From Zygnema cylindricum (taxonomy: Eukaryota; Streptophyta; Zygnematophyceae; Zygnematales; Zygnemataceae): DNA of 64,000 bases. A program made the position numbers and the translations under genes. The notes under the pieces were generated by a model. It made no database searches. It worked only from the letters and a program-made list of their open reading frames with translations, and was not told where the DNA came from. Numbering within the stretch: the stretch's first letter is position 1; each line of letters begins with the position of its first letter. Location: NCBI GenBank assembly GCA_037447655.1, contig JBBHKE010000653.1, positions 15,493 through 79,492 of the forward strand. The letters are read 5' to 3'. This document shows, piece by piece, positions 1 to 14,724 of this stretch.

Positions 1-1788
1 CCTTCCCTTTCTCCTGGTCCCTCTCTGTTCCACTTCCTCTCAATCTTTTTGGGAGAGAGGGAGAGAGAGGGGGAGAGAGGCAGAGAACGTTGTCTGAAAA
101 AGGTCCCCGAAAGGTTTTTTCCCTACAGAACCCCTTTTTTAAACCTGAAAAACTCTATAGATCCCACTTACCCTCACCTCTCTTCCCTCCCTTCTTTTCC
201 GTACCCTCTAGTCCCTTCGAGCCTTGAATCCTGTAAAGGTTTGTTTACTAAATCAACCCAAATTTTTTCCCTTACTCTCCTCCTCCCTTTCCTCCTTTCT
301 TTCCTTCGCCTTCTCCCTCTCCCTCTCCCTCTACCTCTCCTTCCACCTCTCCCTCTACCTCCTCCCTTTGCTTCTGCCTCTTCAGCTCCTTTTTCTAACT
401 CTCCTTCACCTTGTCTCTCCCTGGTCCTCTTTCCCTTCCCTCCCCTTCTCTCTCTTTCCTATTTCTTCCCCCTCTTTCCTATTTCTTCCCTCTCCCTCCG
501 TCTCCCTCCTTCTCCCTCCCTCTCCCCTACCAGTTTTTATAAACAGCCTCATTTGTTTAAGCTTTTATGATTATTATTATTATTTATTATTGTTATTATT
601 CATGGTATCCATGCCATTTGCACAGTATTGATTCTCTTTTTGGCGTTACACTTTCCCATCTACATCCATCTATTAGCGTAGACATTTTTGGAGCTCCCTG
701 AAGTACTATTTTGTCCTTTTCTCATCACATAATCAACCGATTTTCGATCATGATGTCATGAACCGAAGGTGAGACCGTCACCTTTCCACTGGCACTATAA
801 AAAGGAGATCCAACGGTTAAAAATATAGCTATGCCGTTTTTTCGGGCGCTTGATAACGTCTTTGGATTTGATTCAAAATATGGCACTCTTCCCTTTCGGT
901 AGGGACATGACGAGAAAAAATTACATGATTATGCAATAAGAAAAGGACAAAATGGTAGCCGGGTTTAATGTGATGAGGGAATGATAAAAAAAGTACTTTT
1001 GAGAGTCAGGAAAATGTTGACACTAATAGCGATCGGTAATTTGGTTTCTTTGTAGTTTATTTGAGCAGTAACGGTCCGGTTTCGGTATAGAACTAGTTCT
1101 GCTTTTGTCTCTTTTGCACTTTTTTTTTGTGTTTGCTTTTTTCCCCTGAGAAAAGTTTAGGTTATTTTTTGTTGATAATGTCAGTACAGTGTCATTACCG
1201 TAGTTGACCGAACAGTTCTCTCTCCCTTTTCCCTCCCTCTCCCTCTCTCTTTTTCTCTACCTTTCCCTCTCAGAGTTCGTTTCAGAATACTAGTGTTTTT
1301 TTTTTGCACTATACTCTAAGTTATCGATGATGCATGGAAACCAATGCATTTGACCTGATGCAAAGAAGTTCACGTTTTGTGCGTGTATTGGTAGCATAGT
1401 ATACATATAGAAATAGTATTTTTTTCATTTCGGCTTTACGCTTTCTCATCTATTTCTATTAGCTTAGACACTTCTCTCGCTCTCTCTCTCTCTCTCCCTC
1501 TCTCTCCCTCTCTCTCCCCATCTCCCTCTCTCCCTCTCCCTCTCTCTCTCTCCCTCCCTCGCTCTCTCCCTCTCTTCCTCCCCCTCCCCTCGAGCACTTC
1601 GAGTATCATTTCGTCCTTTTCTCATCACACAATCATTCCTTTCTTGATCGTTACAGGCGGGTGTTGTCCTTTTCAGTGACAGTGATAGTGACAGTCACAC
1701 TTGTCACAGGTAAAACAGTTACAGTTTCAGTCGCGCCAATCACGTCAGTCGCACTCGTCACAGTGCCATACGTCAAAGTTAAAAACTG
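1..1788. other. CT-rich 5' flank, no gene recognised
   Basis: Pyrimidine-rich low-complexity DNA (about 250-535 and 1470-1600). Open frames here are translations of CT repeats (Ser/Leu/Pro runs) and are not taken as genes. A segment at about 640-745 recurs at about 1425-1640; the second copy is interrupted by an expanded (CT)n block. Just before the VQ gene, 1655-1780 is rich in CAGTCAC/CAGTGAC words that resemble the first coding stretch of that gene. Confidence 0.6.
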
Positions 1789-4594
1789 ATGCAAGAAAAG
1801 AAGTTTTATCTCTTTTTGTGCTTTTTACTGCAGGCGGGATTCAGCCGTTTCAGTAACAGCGACAGTCACAGTCACAGTCACACGAGTCATGCGAATCACA
1901 GCAGTCATGTGACGGGCGGTCACGGCGACCACAGTCACGCCGGTCACGCCAGGGGGGCGGGGTACATCTTTTCGGAAAGAGCCCTGGCGCTGATAGAGGG
2001 AGTGCCTACCAGGGCTCAGAACCACGCCAAGCCAAGGAGTGGGAGGAGACCGACCAAGAGGGAGAGGACAACGTTAATTAACATAAGCAAAGCGAATTTC
2101 CAGGTGGGAGAGAGGGTGAAGGAGAGGGACGGGAGAGGGAGAGGGAGAGGGTGAGGGAGAAGGGGAGGGAATGGGAGAGGGAGAGGGAGAGGGAGAGGAA
2201 GAGGGAAAGAAAGAGGGAGAGGGAGAGCTTCGTATTCTCTCGCTTCCCCTTTCTGACTGGTTTTAAATCGTTGCTGGTTGGTTGTTTGGTTGGTAATAGA
2301 CACTGGTCCAGGAACTCACTGGATTCCCGACAGGATCTCTACATCAGAAACCTAAAAAGTCCACTCTAAATACGAATTCTCAAATAACCAATCAGGATAA
2401 AAAGGAAAAAAATCGACATGTTTCCGAGGGTTCTCCCTGCAATAGTGACAGTAAAGGCTCTTTTCGACTCCCGTCTCAATCTATGGATAATCCCAGAGGC
2501 TCTCCTTCTCCTACAGAAGTTTTACGGTTAAGGGAAGGTTCTCCGTTTTTCGGAGTGCATGGAACCTCCACGGATAGAGGGAGAGGGGAGGAGGGTGGGG
2601 GAGGAGGTGGAGGTGGAGGAGCGGGAGGAGAAGATTTTTGCAAAGTGGAACCTGATGTAGAGATGACAGGGAATGGAATGACTCATAATATTCCGGCGAA
2701 TAGGAGACTGACAGGTGGTGCCAGTGGAGAGGGACAGGCGTCGGTTCAAGGAGAAAGTTTGTCAGGTCAAAGAGGTGGAGTAGGAGGAGGAGGCGGATTA
2801 CAGGGGGAAGGTTTTGGATTGTCGGATTCCCTAAGAAGGTTTCCTTACAATAATGATGGAAGCGTTTTAGATATGGGAGTGATGAGAAAGGAACAAATTT
2901 TGGATAGAAACCGTGAACCAGTTGCGAATTTAAGACTGGGTTTTGGAGGAGTGTTGACCAATAGTCAACCAGTAATGATGGAAAAGTCGGGAGTGTTAGT
3001 GAGAGAGTCAGCTGGGTCGGACGAAAGTTCGGATTGGGGTTCTCCTCCCAGTTCATGTGAAGACGTTTCCGCTTTCAGTTCCGTAAAAGTCAAAGAAAGT
3101 CAACAGGATCTGGAAGAGGAAGTGACTAGGTCGTCGAACCGTTTCATTCAAAAATTAGAACCGAGGAATTCGAAGAATGAGGAGGAGAAACAGGAGTTCG
3201 GGAGTAAAAGACGAAAGCGAAGCTGGTCGAAAGGAGTTTTTTTGTCTTTTTCTGAGGGATTCGATTTAGAAGAAGGGATTCCTTCGGTGGACGAGTGTGT
3301 TTCGAAAGTTGAAGCTCTCCATAATCAAAGAATGGCCTCCTCCGTTTTACCGCAATCCATGCCTTCCATTCAGCTAGAGCTCAATTCGAGAAAAGACAAA
3401 AATAATTTAGTTAATTTCCCTTTTTCGCCCAAAAGGGAAAACTCAAATTGGAGTCCATATTCGATTCAAAACGTTGAAAAACCAAAAAATAACAAAATCC
3501 AGGATTTGAATTTACAAGTAGCCGAGATTGTCTGCGAGTCTTTACGATCTCCCTCGAATGGAATGATACTTAATGGACTTAATGAAGTACAAAAGGAGAT
3601 GGAATTCAGAAAAGGAGCGGAAATGGAAGGGGAAAAAGGGACACAAAATGGGACAATCTCAGGCCAAACTGGAAACGAGTTCTTTGGAGGAGGAGGAGGA
3701 AGTACCAGCTGGACGAATGAAAATGTGACTCGTGGCGAAGTTTCCGGATCTCGTTTGACCGAATTTGACTCTTTGCAGCCGGGGATGAGGGAAGGAGGAG
3801 GAGGAGGAGGAGGAGGAGGAGGAGGGGGGGGGGGAGGAGGAGAGTCGCAAAGACCTCAGTATTTGTCTCAATTTGCAATGCTGTTGGAGGATTCCGGAAG
3901 GTTCTTATCTCATAAAGGGAAATCCTTACCTCCCTCTCAGCCATCAGGTTTAGGATGCTGGCGGTCACCCACGGCTCGGATTCGAGAAGATATGATTCCT
4001 CACTCTAGTTTGACCGAGTTTGACTCGCGTCAGATTCCGAGATTAAGTTTTTCTGACGGGGGAAGATCGGCCAACGGGATCTTTCCTGCTTCGCCAGGTG
4101 TCCTCTACCAGAGAAAATCTGACAGCTGTCAGGCTCAAGGCGGGATTGTAGGAGGAGGAAGAAGAGGAGGAGGTAACAGCTGGACATTCGAAAACGTGAG
4201 TCATGGCGAGGTTTTCGGATCTCGTTTGACCGAGTTTAACTCTTTGAGGTCGGATACAACGGGTGGAGGAGAAGGAGGAGAGGCTCCGACAAGTTTGGGA
4301 TTAGGTTTGGTGACAGATGGTGAAAGGAGGACAAAAGAGGACACCTGGCAACGTCGAAGGGAAGGATCGGCCAATCAGGATGCGCCAGCTGGCGCTACTT
4401 TGACTCGGGAAACAGAATTCGAGTCGGGATGGGTTGGACGGTCAAATTTGTCTTCTTCTGGAGATTTTCTGTGGCGAATGGAGGGAGAGAAGGAAACAGA
4501 GGTAGGAGGAGGAGGAGGAGAGAGAGGATGGAGAGAGGGAGAGGGAGAGACAGACTTGGACTGTAAACCAAAACTTCTGACGTTGTTCTCGTAG
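1789..4594 (+). CDS. VQ motif-containing protein, unusually long
   Basis: Two exons are supported: 1789-2103 and 2300-4594, with a GT-AG intron 2104-2299. The join is in phase and creates FQTLVQELTG (residues 104-113), a full FxxxVQxLTG motif split by the intron. It is preceded by RPTKRERTTLINISKANF, the basic and Thr-rich lead-in typical of plant VQ proteins. VQ proteins are nuclear cofactors of WRKY factors and MAPK substrates. The predicted protein is about 869 aa, while most family members are under about 300 aa. The N-terminus has a His/Ser-rich stretch (SDSHSHSHTSH). The long C-terminal part has poly-Gly runs and repeats of the core GSRLTEFDSL (near nt 3755, 4010 and 4220). The start is uncertain: an acceptor-like ctgcag ends at 1834, so an upstream exon could replace the ATG at 1789. 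The VQ assignment is good; the specific role is unknown. Confidence 0.8.
3701..4275 (+). repeat. Internal coding repeat in VQ protein
   Basis: Two copies of a ~95-bp coding repeat (about 3701-3800 and 4171-4270) encode SWTNENVTRGEVSGSRLTEF and SWTFENVSHGEVFGSRLTEF, each followed by a Gly-rich stretch. A shorter SSLTEFDS copy lies at about 4003. The GGA/GGG tract at 3790-3845 encodes 15 or more consecutive glycines and is probably length-variable. Confidence 0.75.
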
Positions 4595-5336
4595 CGATTT
4601 ATGGATTTATTTTTTTCTTATATATATGATATGTCTATAAATATTTAAGCTGAAAATGGAGTGATAGGAGTGTAGGGAATAGCGTGTTTTCCTCTCTCTC
4701 TCACTCCCTCCCTCCCTCCCTCCCTCCCTCTCCCTCCCTGTCCCTCCCTCCTCCCTCCCCCTTTTTTTTGCATTCGTGTTTTTTTTTTTTTGTGGTGTTG
4801 GTACATTCTGATTCTTTTATTTTCGCTTTTTCTTTTTTATTTTAATGCTGTATGTTTGATTTTGTACAATCGGTGTAAAGGCGATTCATTTTTATTTTTT
4901 TTCTTCACATATTTTTGAGAATTAGAATTATGCATTTAAAGTCCACTTTTGTCCATTTGTGTATTTTGTCTCCTTTTACACTATTTAGAATGCAACTAGG
5001 CGGGATTTTTTTTTTTATAATTATTTCTTTTTGTTTTCTCTGGGAAGAAAATAACAATATTTAATTTCTTCCCGTTTTAATACAGCATAGAGTTAATTTC
5101 TCATTTTATATTTAGGAAAGTTTTTTTTTAAAAAGGGGTTTTTTGTTATGGGTTTAGTCAGGGTTTTATTTAGGGTTTTTTAAATGGGTATCTTAAGGGG
5201 TTTTTTAAAGAGGTTTTAGGGGATAATTTGCGATCTGTAAATTGACGCTTTTTTAATCCGAAAATATTGGAAACAAAAAATGGGTATTAAAGTTTTTGGA
5301 TTGTTTTTTGGTTTATCTTAAACAAAAGATTTAATG

Positions 5337-5378
<42 letters not shown>

Positions 5379-5798
5379 TGGATTTTTTTTTTTTTTTTTT
5401 TTTTTTGTTCTTTTAAAAAAATGGATGTATCTTTTTTTTTTTTAGTAGAGGAATTAAAGTTATTCAAGGCAATTTTTGAAGTCTTTTTGAAAGATTCTTT
5501 TGGAACTAAAGGAATTACTATTTATTTTTTTATAATCAGAAATGGTGTTGAAATTGCGTCTTTTTTTAAGTTTTCTCTCTCCAAGGAATGTTTCTTTGGG
5601 TTTTGTTTTTGTTTTTGTTTTTCTTGGTTTAATTGCTGTCCCTTTTCTATATATTTTGGTATTTGTCATCGTAATCGTTTTAGGGTTGTCTTTTTTGTGT
5701 ATTTTTTTTTGGTTTTCTATATATTTTTATTTGTTTCTTGTTTTTTTGTCATTGTTGTGTTGAAATTGGTGCAATCCATATCAAATTTTGAATAATAA
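4595..5798. other. 3' flank of VQ gene; low-complexity
   Basis: The VQ 3' UTR and intergenic DNA hold a CT block (about 4690-4760), long T runs (5340-5440) and a TTTAGGG-like stretch (about 5145-5225) resembling degenerate plant telomere sequence. No coding gene is recognised; the open frame at 5334-5795 is poly-Phe from T runs. Confidence 0.6.
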
Positions 5799-5987
5799 GG
5801 GTGAAGTTCCATTAGACGAAAAGTGAGGTTGTTTACAGAAATTCGGACCTCTCCGTACTACGTTTTACCTCTTATTTTGTTTTTATCTGGAAAACAACAT
5901 TACAGAAAATCTTGCCAATATTCTCCAAAAGTCTGGGAGTTAACAATGGCCGTTGGATGGTTTCTCGCGAAGCATTCGCTTCGAAAG

Positions 5988-6037
5988 TTTCTGTAATTGG
6001 TGATGTACCTCGCGAGGTACATCACCAATTACAGAAA
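5988..6037. repeat. Perfect 50-bp palindrome
   Basis: Two 25-bp arms (5988-6012 and 6013-6037) are exact reverse complements with no spacer; the centre is CCTCGCGAGG. It lies inside the 5799-6841 TIR element. Such a sequence could extrude as a cruciform and is usually unstable. Confidence 0.95.
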
Positions 6038-6264
6038 AATTTGAGCCGCGAAACGTTGGATAATGAGCATACGTGTCAAGATGTCAACCAACAGAAATCA
6101 AAAAATTTCGCACACGATATACACATTCAAAAATCCAACAGAAAATACAAACGAAATCTCGTAACGCACTTTTGTCACGCTATTTTTGTAAGCGCCCATT
6201 CGTCACACTATTTCTGGCAGCGCTCATTCGTCACGCGTGAAAACAGGAACCCTAAAAAACATAG

Positions 6265-6562
6265 TTCAAAAGTAGGTGAAAGTAAGCCCATACAATATGC
6301 CTATTGTATGCAAAACATACAATATGACCTTAACACCCACATTGTATTCGGACTTATTCTGACCAATTAAAACGTTCGGACCAAAAATTGGACCAATTAA
6401 AACATTCGGACCAAAAAAATTTTATTTACACCGTCAGATTTAGAAGATCGGACGGTCTCTGATCAAAGTAGTGATCTAAGAAGATCACATGAAAAGCCCA
6501 TAACACAACTTACGATAAAGGCGCCGACCAAAGGCCTACCATAAAAACGCCTACTTTTGAAC
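6265..6562. mobile_element. Nested inverted-repeat element
   Basis: The ends GTTCAAAAGTAGG (6265-6277) and their complement (about 6550-6562) are each bordered by TA, consistent with a TA target duplication (Tc1/mariner-like MITE). It lies wholly inside the larger 5799-6841 element. No coding capacity is seen. Confidence 0.6.
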
Positions 6563-8681
6563 TAAGCTAAAAAACCGAGGTGGTATCTGACAAGGCGTCT
6601 GCGAAGAGTACAAAAGTTGTGTTGCACGATGACCTGGTACCCACGTGCATGGTACGTAAATGAAGATATTTGGTCGGTGTGAAATTTTTTGACGATTTGC
6701 AATATCAAATGCATAGTTACGTGGCACCACTCTTTTTCTAACACGTGCATTACAGACTCTGCGCAATGGAAATTCGTTCAAATTGTCGCATTCTGTAATG
6801 TTGGCCGTACAACTACAGAATATCCTAATGGAACTTCACCCTAATAGTAATAACAGTAATAATAGCATATTTAAAATTACAGATATAATAACAGTTATAA
6901 ATCAATAAAAAAACATGTTATAGTAAACCCTAAATACGTGTTGAATAAAATTATGAAGAGGAAATAACAAAAAAAACGTGTTTTGGATTTTTTTTTTTTT
7001 GTTTTGTTTTTTTTTAAAGTGTATGCAATTGAGAATTCGTGGTGAATAGCTCCTTTTTGTACGACTTTCTTCAAAAAAGTATATTTTTATTTTCTTGTCA
7101 TTCGCTCGAGAAAAAGTTTTTCCATCCAAATGTACTAAAGATTTCCCCGCTCTAATCGTACGAAAGATTGAATTCGTATTTTTCTTTGATAACGACAATT
7201 TTGACTCTTTGTGACTTGTACGGTAAGCAAAAAACCGAAAGTGAAAGTTCAAACTTGACCTTTATCGGAAAAACAACAAAATCGCAGATAACGACAGAAT
7301 CGTAAAGTACAGTACATTACAGTAGGGTGTCGACAGGTGGCGCGATGATGTTAGTTGGAATAGAATCCAGCAGAAGCTGGCAGAAAAAGTACAGTACACG
7401 TCATATCCTTTTCGTACATCATTCTTTCCGTACAAATAAATCAGCCAGTTTGCCAAGTATCGACGTGTGGGACTTAATAATCGACACGATTTGTGGTCGG
7501 TGATCCGTACAGGTTTTGGCTCGTGCCAAATTTGAAATTTCCTGTTCAGTTTGATTTTATTCGATTCTGTCCAGATTGCCTAGACATTTCTCCTGTACGG
7601 ATATTATCCAAGATACGGATTGTCCAGATGTTTGTCATTTTGGAGTACAAAGCTACCAAATACGCCTTCAGAAAACTGTCTTGTCAGATAGCGCTCAAGT
7701 GGCTTTCTGGCGTCCAAAACGACAAACAAGTAAGGCTCCTCCTTTGCTAATGTGGTTAGATTGTCGCTAAGATTTTTGTCTTGTAGGGCTTCTAAGAATG
7801 TCTCATTTTTGTCGTTCTGGATGCTGACGTCACCTGTCGTAGGAGAAGTCTCACTAGACATTTTCTTGACCTCGAGAATAATAATGCGACAAACATATCA
7901 TCTACAATAAGACAAAAAGTACAATGCCGTTATGATCTTGACATTTTTGTGTTTCGTACAAAATTCATCACGGAGTCCTTCACTTCCGATCCGTACATCT
8001 TGTCAGTCTTCTGCTAGCAAGTTTGATAAGGCGCTAAAAACAAAATGGAAAGTTTCAAAAACGTGCCATTTTTCAAACAATTCGAAAAATCAAAAATTAC
8101 AGATTCGGTTACCATTTGTCAAAAGGGTCCAAAATTCAAAATTCAAATCCCGAAAATCTGAAACAGCTCTCCGTACAGGGAAGTCGTTTGTGCTTTTTGC
8201 GCATCTCGTAGTGCCACTTGTCAACGTTTAGGGAGACAAAAAGCATTAAATGACAAGACTCTGGCCGATTGTGCCGTACGAAACGACAAAATGAGTGTGC
8301 CACGTGAAGAATTGTCATAAAATGTCGACTGCACAGCTTATCATTTGATACATTCGGCAAAAAAAGACAGAAGTACAGAAAAGTACATAAAAGTGTACAG
8401 AGCGGAAGAGAACTTAATTATTTTGACTCCCACGTTTCTAACTGTTGCACGTCGTATCGAGTGTCAAAAAGTATCGCGATATTATATTGGATTGTCTTGT
8501 GCCGACTTCAGTCAGAACAGATATCGCGATATAATATCGGTTCGGCCTTTCCAACAAGCTTAAAGTTACATTAATTTGTTTTTTTGCAACGTTGGCACGT
8601 GTTCCACGTTGACACGTGTCTACAACAGAGAAGAAAGTTAGGATCGAACATTTTTAGACTATTCGAACTGTATTATTTTAG

Positions 8682-8789
8682 TCATTTAGCACAAAAAATG
8701 TACGGAACAATAACTGGGAACCGTTGTACCTGGAAACTGTTGTGCAACAGTTTCCAGTTATTGATCCGTACATTATCTGTGCTAAATGA
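8682..8789. repeat. Foldback hairpin
   Basis: The left arm (from TCATTTAGCACA, with TGTACGGA and AATAACTGG) pairs with the right arm (CCAGTTATT, TCCGTACA, TGTGCTAAATGA). A second inner hairpin, GGAAACTGTTG/CAACAGTTTCC, sits at the centre. It could be a short MITE or a hairpin RNA precursor; expression is unknown. Confidence 0.65.
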
Positions 8790-9104
8790 TTACATGTATG
8801 AAAAGTTAAACAGTCACACGTATTTGTTAATTGTTTACTATTTCTTGTTTGGAGAGAGTTTTGAACATAGTCACCGGTAACGGGGAGTTTTTTTTTTTTT
8901 TTTTTTTTTTTATAACTTCGAAAAGTTGGCTAATATTTGGCCCCGACTGCTGATTCGTGCAGAATTGCAAAAATGAGTATGTACGGGTCCAGCCGACAAA
9001 AATAGTTCCCCTGTATTTTCCCTCGTGCTAAACGGTTGCAATCGTACAAAGCGTGAGAAGGAAGTTTCGCATTCGTTGGTCAGGTGTCACTTTGATGTAA
9101 ACGA

Positions 9105-9321
9105 CACCGTGTTTCGCTATTAGTGTTAATATTTTTTTCGCCACTTAAAACATTTATTCTCCGTACACACTTGTCGGATTTTCAATTGAAAACCGCCAAT
9201 CGGAAGCTGAGAATGTTGCCTTTCAATCGCAACCGTCAGATCCAAAATTTGACACGTATGTACGGAGAAAATATGTTTTAAATGGCTAAAATAACATCAA
9301 CGCTAATAGCGTTTCACGGTG
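9105..9321. mobile_element. MITE, CACCGTG-TIR family, copy 1
   Basis: A 217-bp element whose left end, CACCGTGTTTCGCTATTAG followed by TGTTAATA, is the inverse of its right end, CTAATAGCGTTTCACGGTG. Inside are subterminal inverted blocks (CGCCACTTAAAACA... and ...TGTTTTAAATGGC; CTCCGTACAC and TGTACGGAG) and a shared core with CCGCCAATCGGAAGCTGAGAA. There is no coding capacity. Confidence 0.8.
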
Positions 9322-9648
9322 TACTAAACTGTCTCTCGAGGTGGTTGACGCTTCTTAGGATAACCTGGCATGACGTGGCAGTGTATTTATATTCGGGAAA
9401 ACGACAAAATAAAGTACGCTATAAGTTTTAGAATGGCGCATACTGTACTCCATTTTGTACATTTTTTTATAAAGCGCAAGATTTTATCGGTGCAGCGCTT
9501 GTAAATTTGAAATTCTTGAGGAAACGACAAAAAATTACAATCCTTTTGTATTTTTTTTACATAACCTATCCCGCAATTTTAGGGTTTTGTCCCTATTCCG
9601 CCGTCTCTTAACTTAGGATTTCGCCTTTTTGCTGACAACTGTACAGTA

Positions 9649-9873
9649 CACCGTGTATCTCTATTAGTGTTGATATTTTTTCCGCCAATTAAAACATCTT
9701 TTCTGCGTATACACTTGTACAATTTCCAATTTGACACCGCCAATCGCAAGCTGAGAAACTTACCTTTCAATCGCAACCGTCAGATCCAAAATGGGACAAT
9801 TGTGTACGGAGAAAAAATGTTTTAAGAGACGAAAATAACAATAACACTAATAGAGTAATAGCGATACACGGTG
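9649..9873. mobile_element. MITE, CACCGTG-TIR family, copy 2
   Basis: This ~225-bp element has the same architecture and core (CCGCCAATCGCAAGCTGAGAA; TCGCAACCGTCAGATCCAAA) as 9105-9321, with diverged ends CACCGTGTATCTCTATTAG and ...TAGCGATACACGGTG. TA flanks both ends, a possible target duplication. Confidence 0.8.
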
Positions 9874-10369
9874 TACTGTACCGTGAGTAATTGTTATTTT
9901 GACATCGTACTTTATCGTAAAATTCGAATAAATTAAAGTACGAACTGAAAGGTTGAACAATTAAAATATTTTGTTCGTACGCAGTTTTTGTAATGTTGTT
10001 CTGTGGTTTACACGTGTTTCCACGTGGCGTCTTCTACCATACTTCTTCCCTTCCTGTTTCTATTACGAACTTTCTTCCTCCACACGTGCGAGCTGCCACG
10101 TGACGTCATCTCCTTTCTTTACAGGTGAATTGCCACGTGGCACAAGATGTCTGTGCAACATTTTTTTTCTTTCACCAGTACCTATGTTTGTCTTTTCTTT
10201 TTGTTAATTTTTTTTTTTATTATTATTATTGATTTTATTATTGCGATTTTTATTTTGATGATTTTTTGCGGTTAGTATAATTGCTATCATTACTATTTGT
10301 GTCGTTTTTTTTTTTTTTTTTTTTAATTTTTTTTGCCATTTGTCCTTTTTTTTGTTTTTTTTTTGGGCT

Positions 10370-10792
10370 GAAATTGCCCATGGTCTCCTAGTTCTCTTGT
10401 AAACGCCACGTGTCACAATTTGTCCTTTAGTGCCAATGCCATTTTTTGTCTTGAAGTGCCTATGACATATTTTGTCTTTTATAGCCAATGCAATATTTTG
10501 TCATTAAGTGTTCCATCTCATGTTTGGCCATTTAATGCCAATTGTCACATTTTGTCTTTTAGCGCCACATCCCACAGCTTGTCATTCAGTGCCACGTGTC
10601 ACATGTTGCCATTTTGTAAACACACAAAATCACATCTCGCATTTTGTCGTTTTGGCGCCATGTGGCAAATGTTGTCATTTAGTGTCGCATTTCATATTTT
10701 TCCCTTTAGTACCACATGTCATATATGCCAGGTGTCACATATTGACCTGTGACGCCTCGTGTGACATTTTGTCTTGTAGTGCCACGTGGCAG
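10370..10792 (+). repeat. Degenerate ~30-35 bp array ending at the ETFB start codon
   Basis: About eleven diverged copies of a unit like CATTTTGTCTTTTAGTGCCA followed by CGTGTCA run without a break to the ETFB ATG at 10793. Several copies carry the G-box CACGTG or close variants, so the array is the likely 5' UTR/promoter and may supply multiple bZIP/bHLH sites. A related copy lies at the 3' end of ETFB intron 2 (about 12020-12056), right at the acceptor. Confidence 0.75.
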
Positions 10793-14052
<3,260 letters not shown>

Positions 14053-14074
14053 AAAATGGTCACATTTTTTCTCT

Positions 14075-14113
<39 letters not shown>

Positions 14114-14655
14114 TTTTTTTTTTCTTGTTTGGTGTTTTTTTGTACATTTTTTTTGTTGATAAATTTTTTGAGAGTTTAGTTTGTGAGTTCGATTTTTTTA
14201 GTTTTTTTTGTTAGTTGGCTTTTTTTGGGGGGGGGGGGGGAGTGGAGGAGATAGGAGATGTTTTTTTGTTTTTTATAGTTTTTTGTGAATAGTTTTTTTA
14301 TTTTTCTGATTCTTTTTTTCCTTCTGAGGGACAGAACTTGGGTCTTTAGCTGGGCGACAACTTGTTATGTATATTTCTGAAAATAAAAACATTTTTGTTT
14401 TTATATATTGACATATCATTTTCTCGCTACTGTTATTGTTATCTTTCATATATATATATTTATTTTTTATATCTTCGTGGTTTTCCTCCGTTTGTTTTTA
14501 GTAGTATCTTTTGTTATCGTTATCAATTTTGTCATTGTTTTTCTTGTTGTCGTTTTTTGTTTTGCATATTCTTTTTGTTTTTGTTTTTTTCTTTAGGACT
14601 TGGGTCCCGGTTTGGGTTGAAACCAAACCGAATCGAACTAAACTGGTTTCTTGGC

Positions 14656-14724
14656 GGTACGGTACAATACGGTACAGTATGGTTCAATGTGGTACAGTAC
14701 AGTACTATATGGTACGGTACGGTA
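14656..14724. repeat. GGTAC-word simple repeat
   Basis: A degenerate run of GGTACGGTACAATACGGTAC-like pentamers. The GTAC core makes it nearly self-complementary, so it can fold. Confidence 0.8.

Larger units (their letters stand above)
5799..6841. mobile_element. Non-autonomous TIR element, PIF/Harbinger-like
   Basis: Perfect 17-bp terminal inverted repeats GGGTGAAGTTCCATTAG (5799-5815) and their complement (6825-6841) are flanked on both sides by TAA (5796-5798 and 6842-6844), a 3-bp target duplication as in PIF/Harbinger elements. No transposase frame is visible, so it is non-autonomous. The inner left end (about 5816-5875) resembles the start of the 41111-41806 element, so this is a family. 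It contains a 50-bp palindrome and a nested inverted-repeat element. The superfamily is inferred from the TIR and TSD only. Confidence 0.8.
6842..10369. other. Repeat-rich intergenic DNA, no gene recognised
   Basis: No open frame here resembles a known protein. The region has frequent CCGTAC/GTACGG words, many CACGTG (G-box) sites (about 8290, 8597, 10010-10140), two TIR elements (9105-9321 and 9649-9873), a foldback (8682-8789) and a T run (8889-8910). Confidence 0.6.

Noticed and set aside
49-631. Two long overlapping open frames near the left edge
   Set aside because: Composition is only Leu/Pro/Ser/Phe from CT repeats, with no domain or splice logic.
2511-3056. 181-codon minus-strand frame opposite the VQ gene
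   Set aside because: Antisense shadow of the VQ coding exon.
5334-5795. 153-codon frame rich in Phe
   Set aside because: Produced by poly-T tracts; no plausible protein features.
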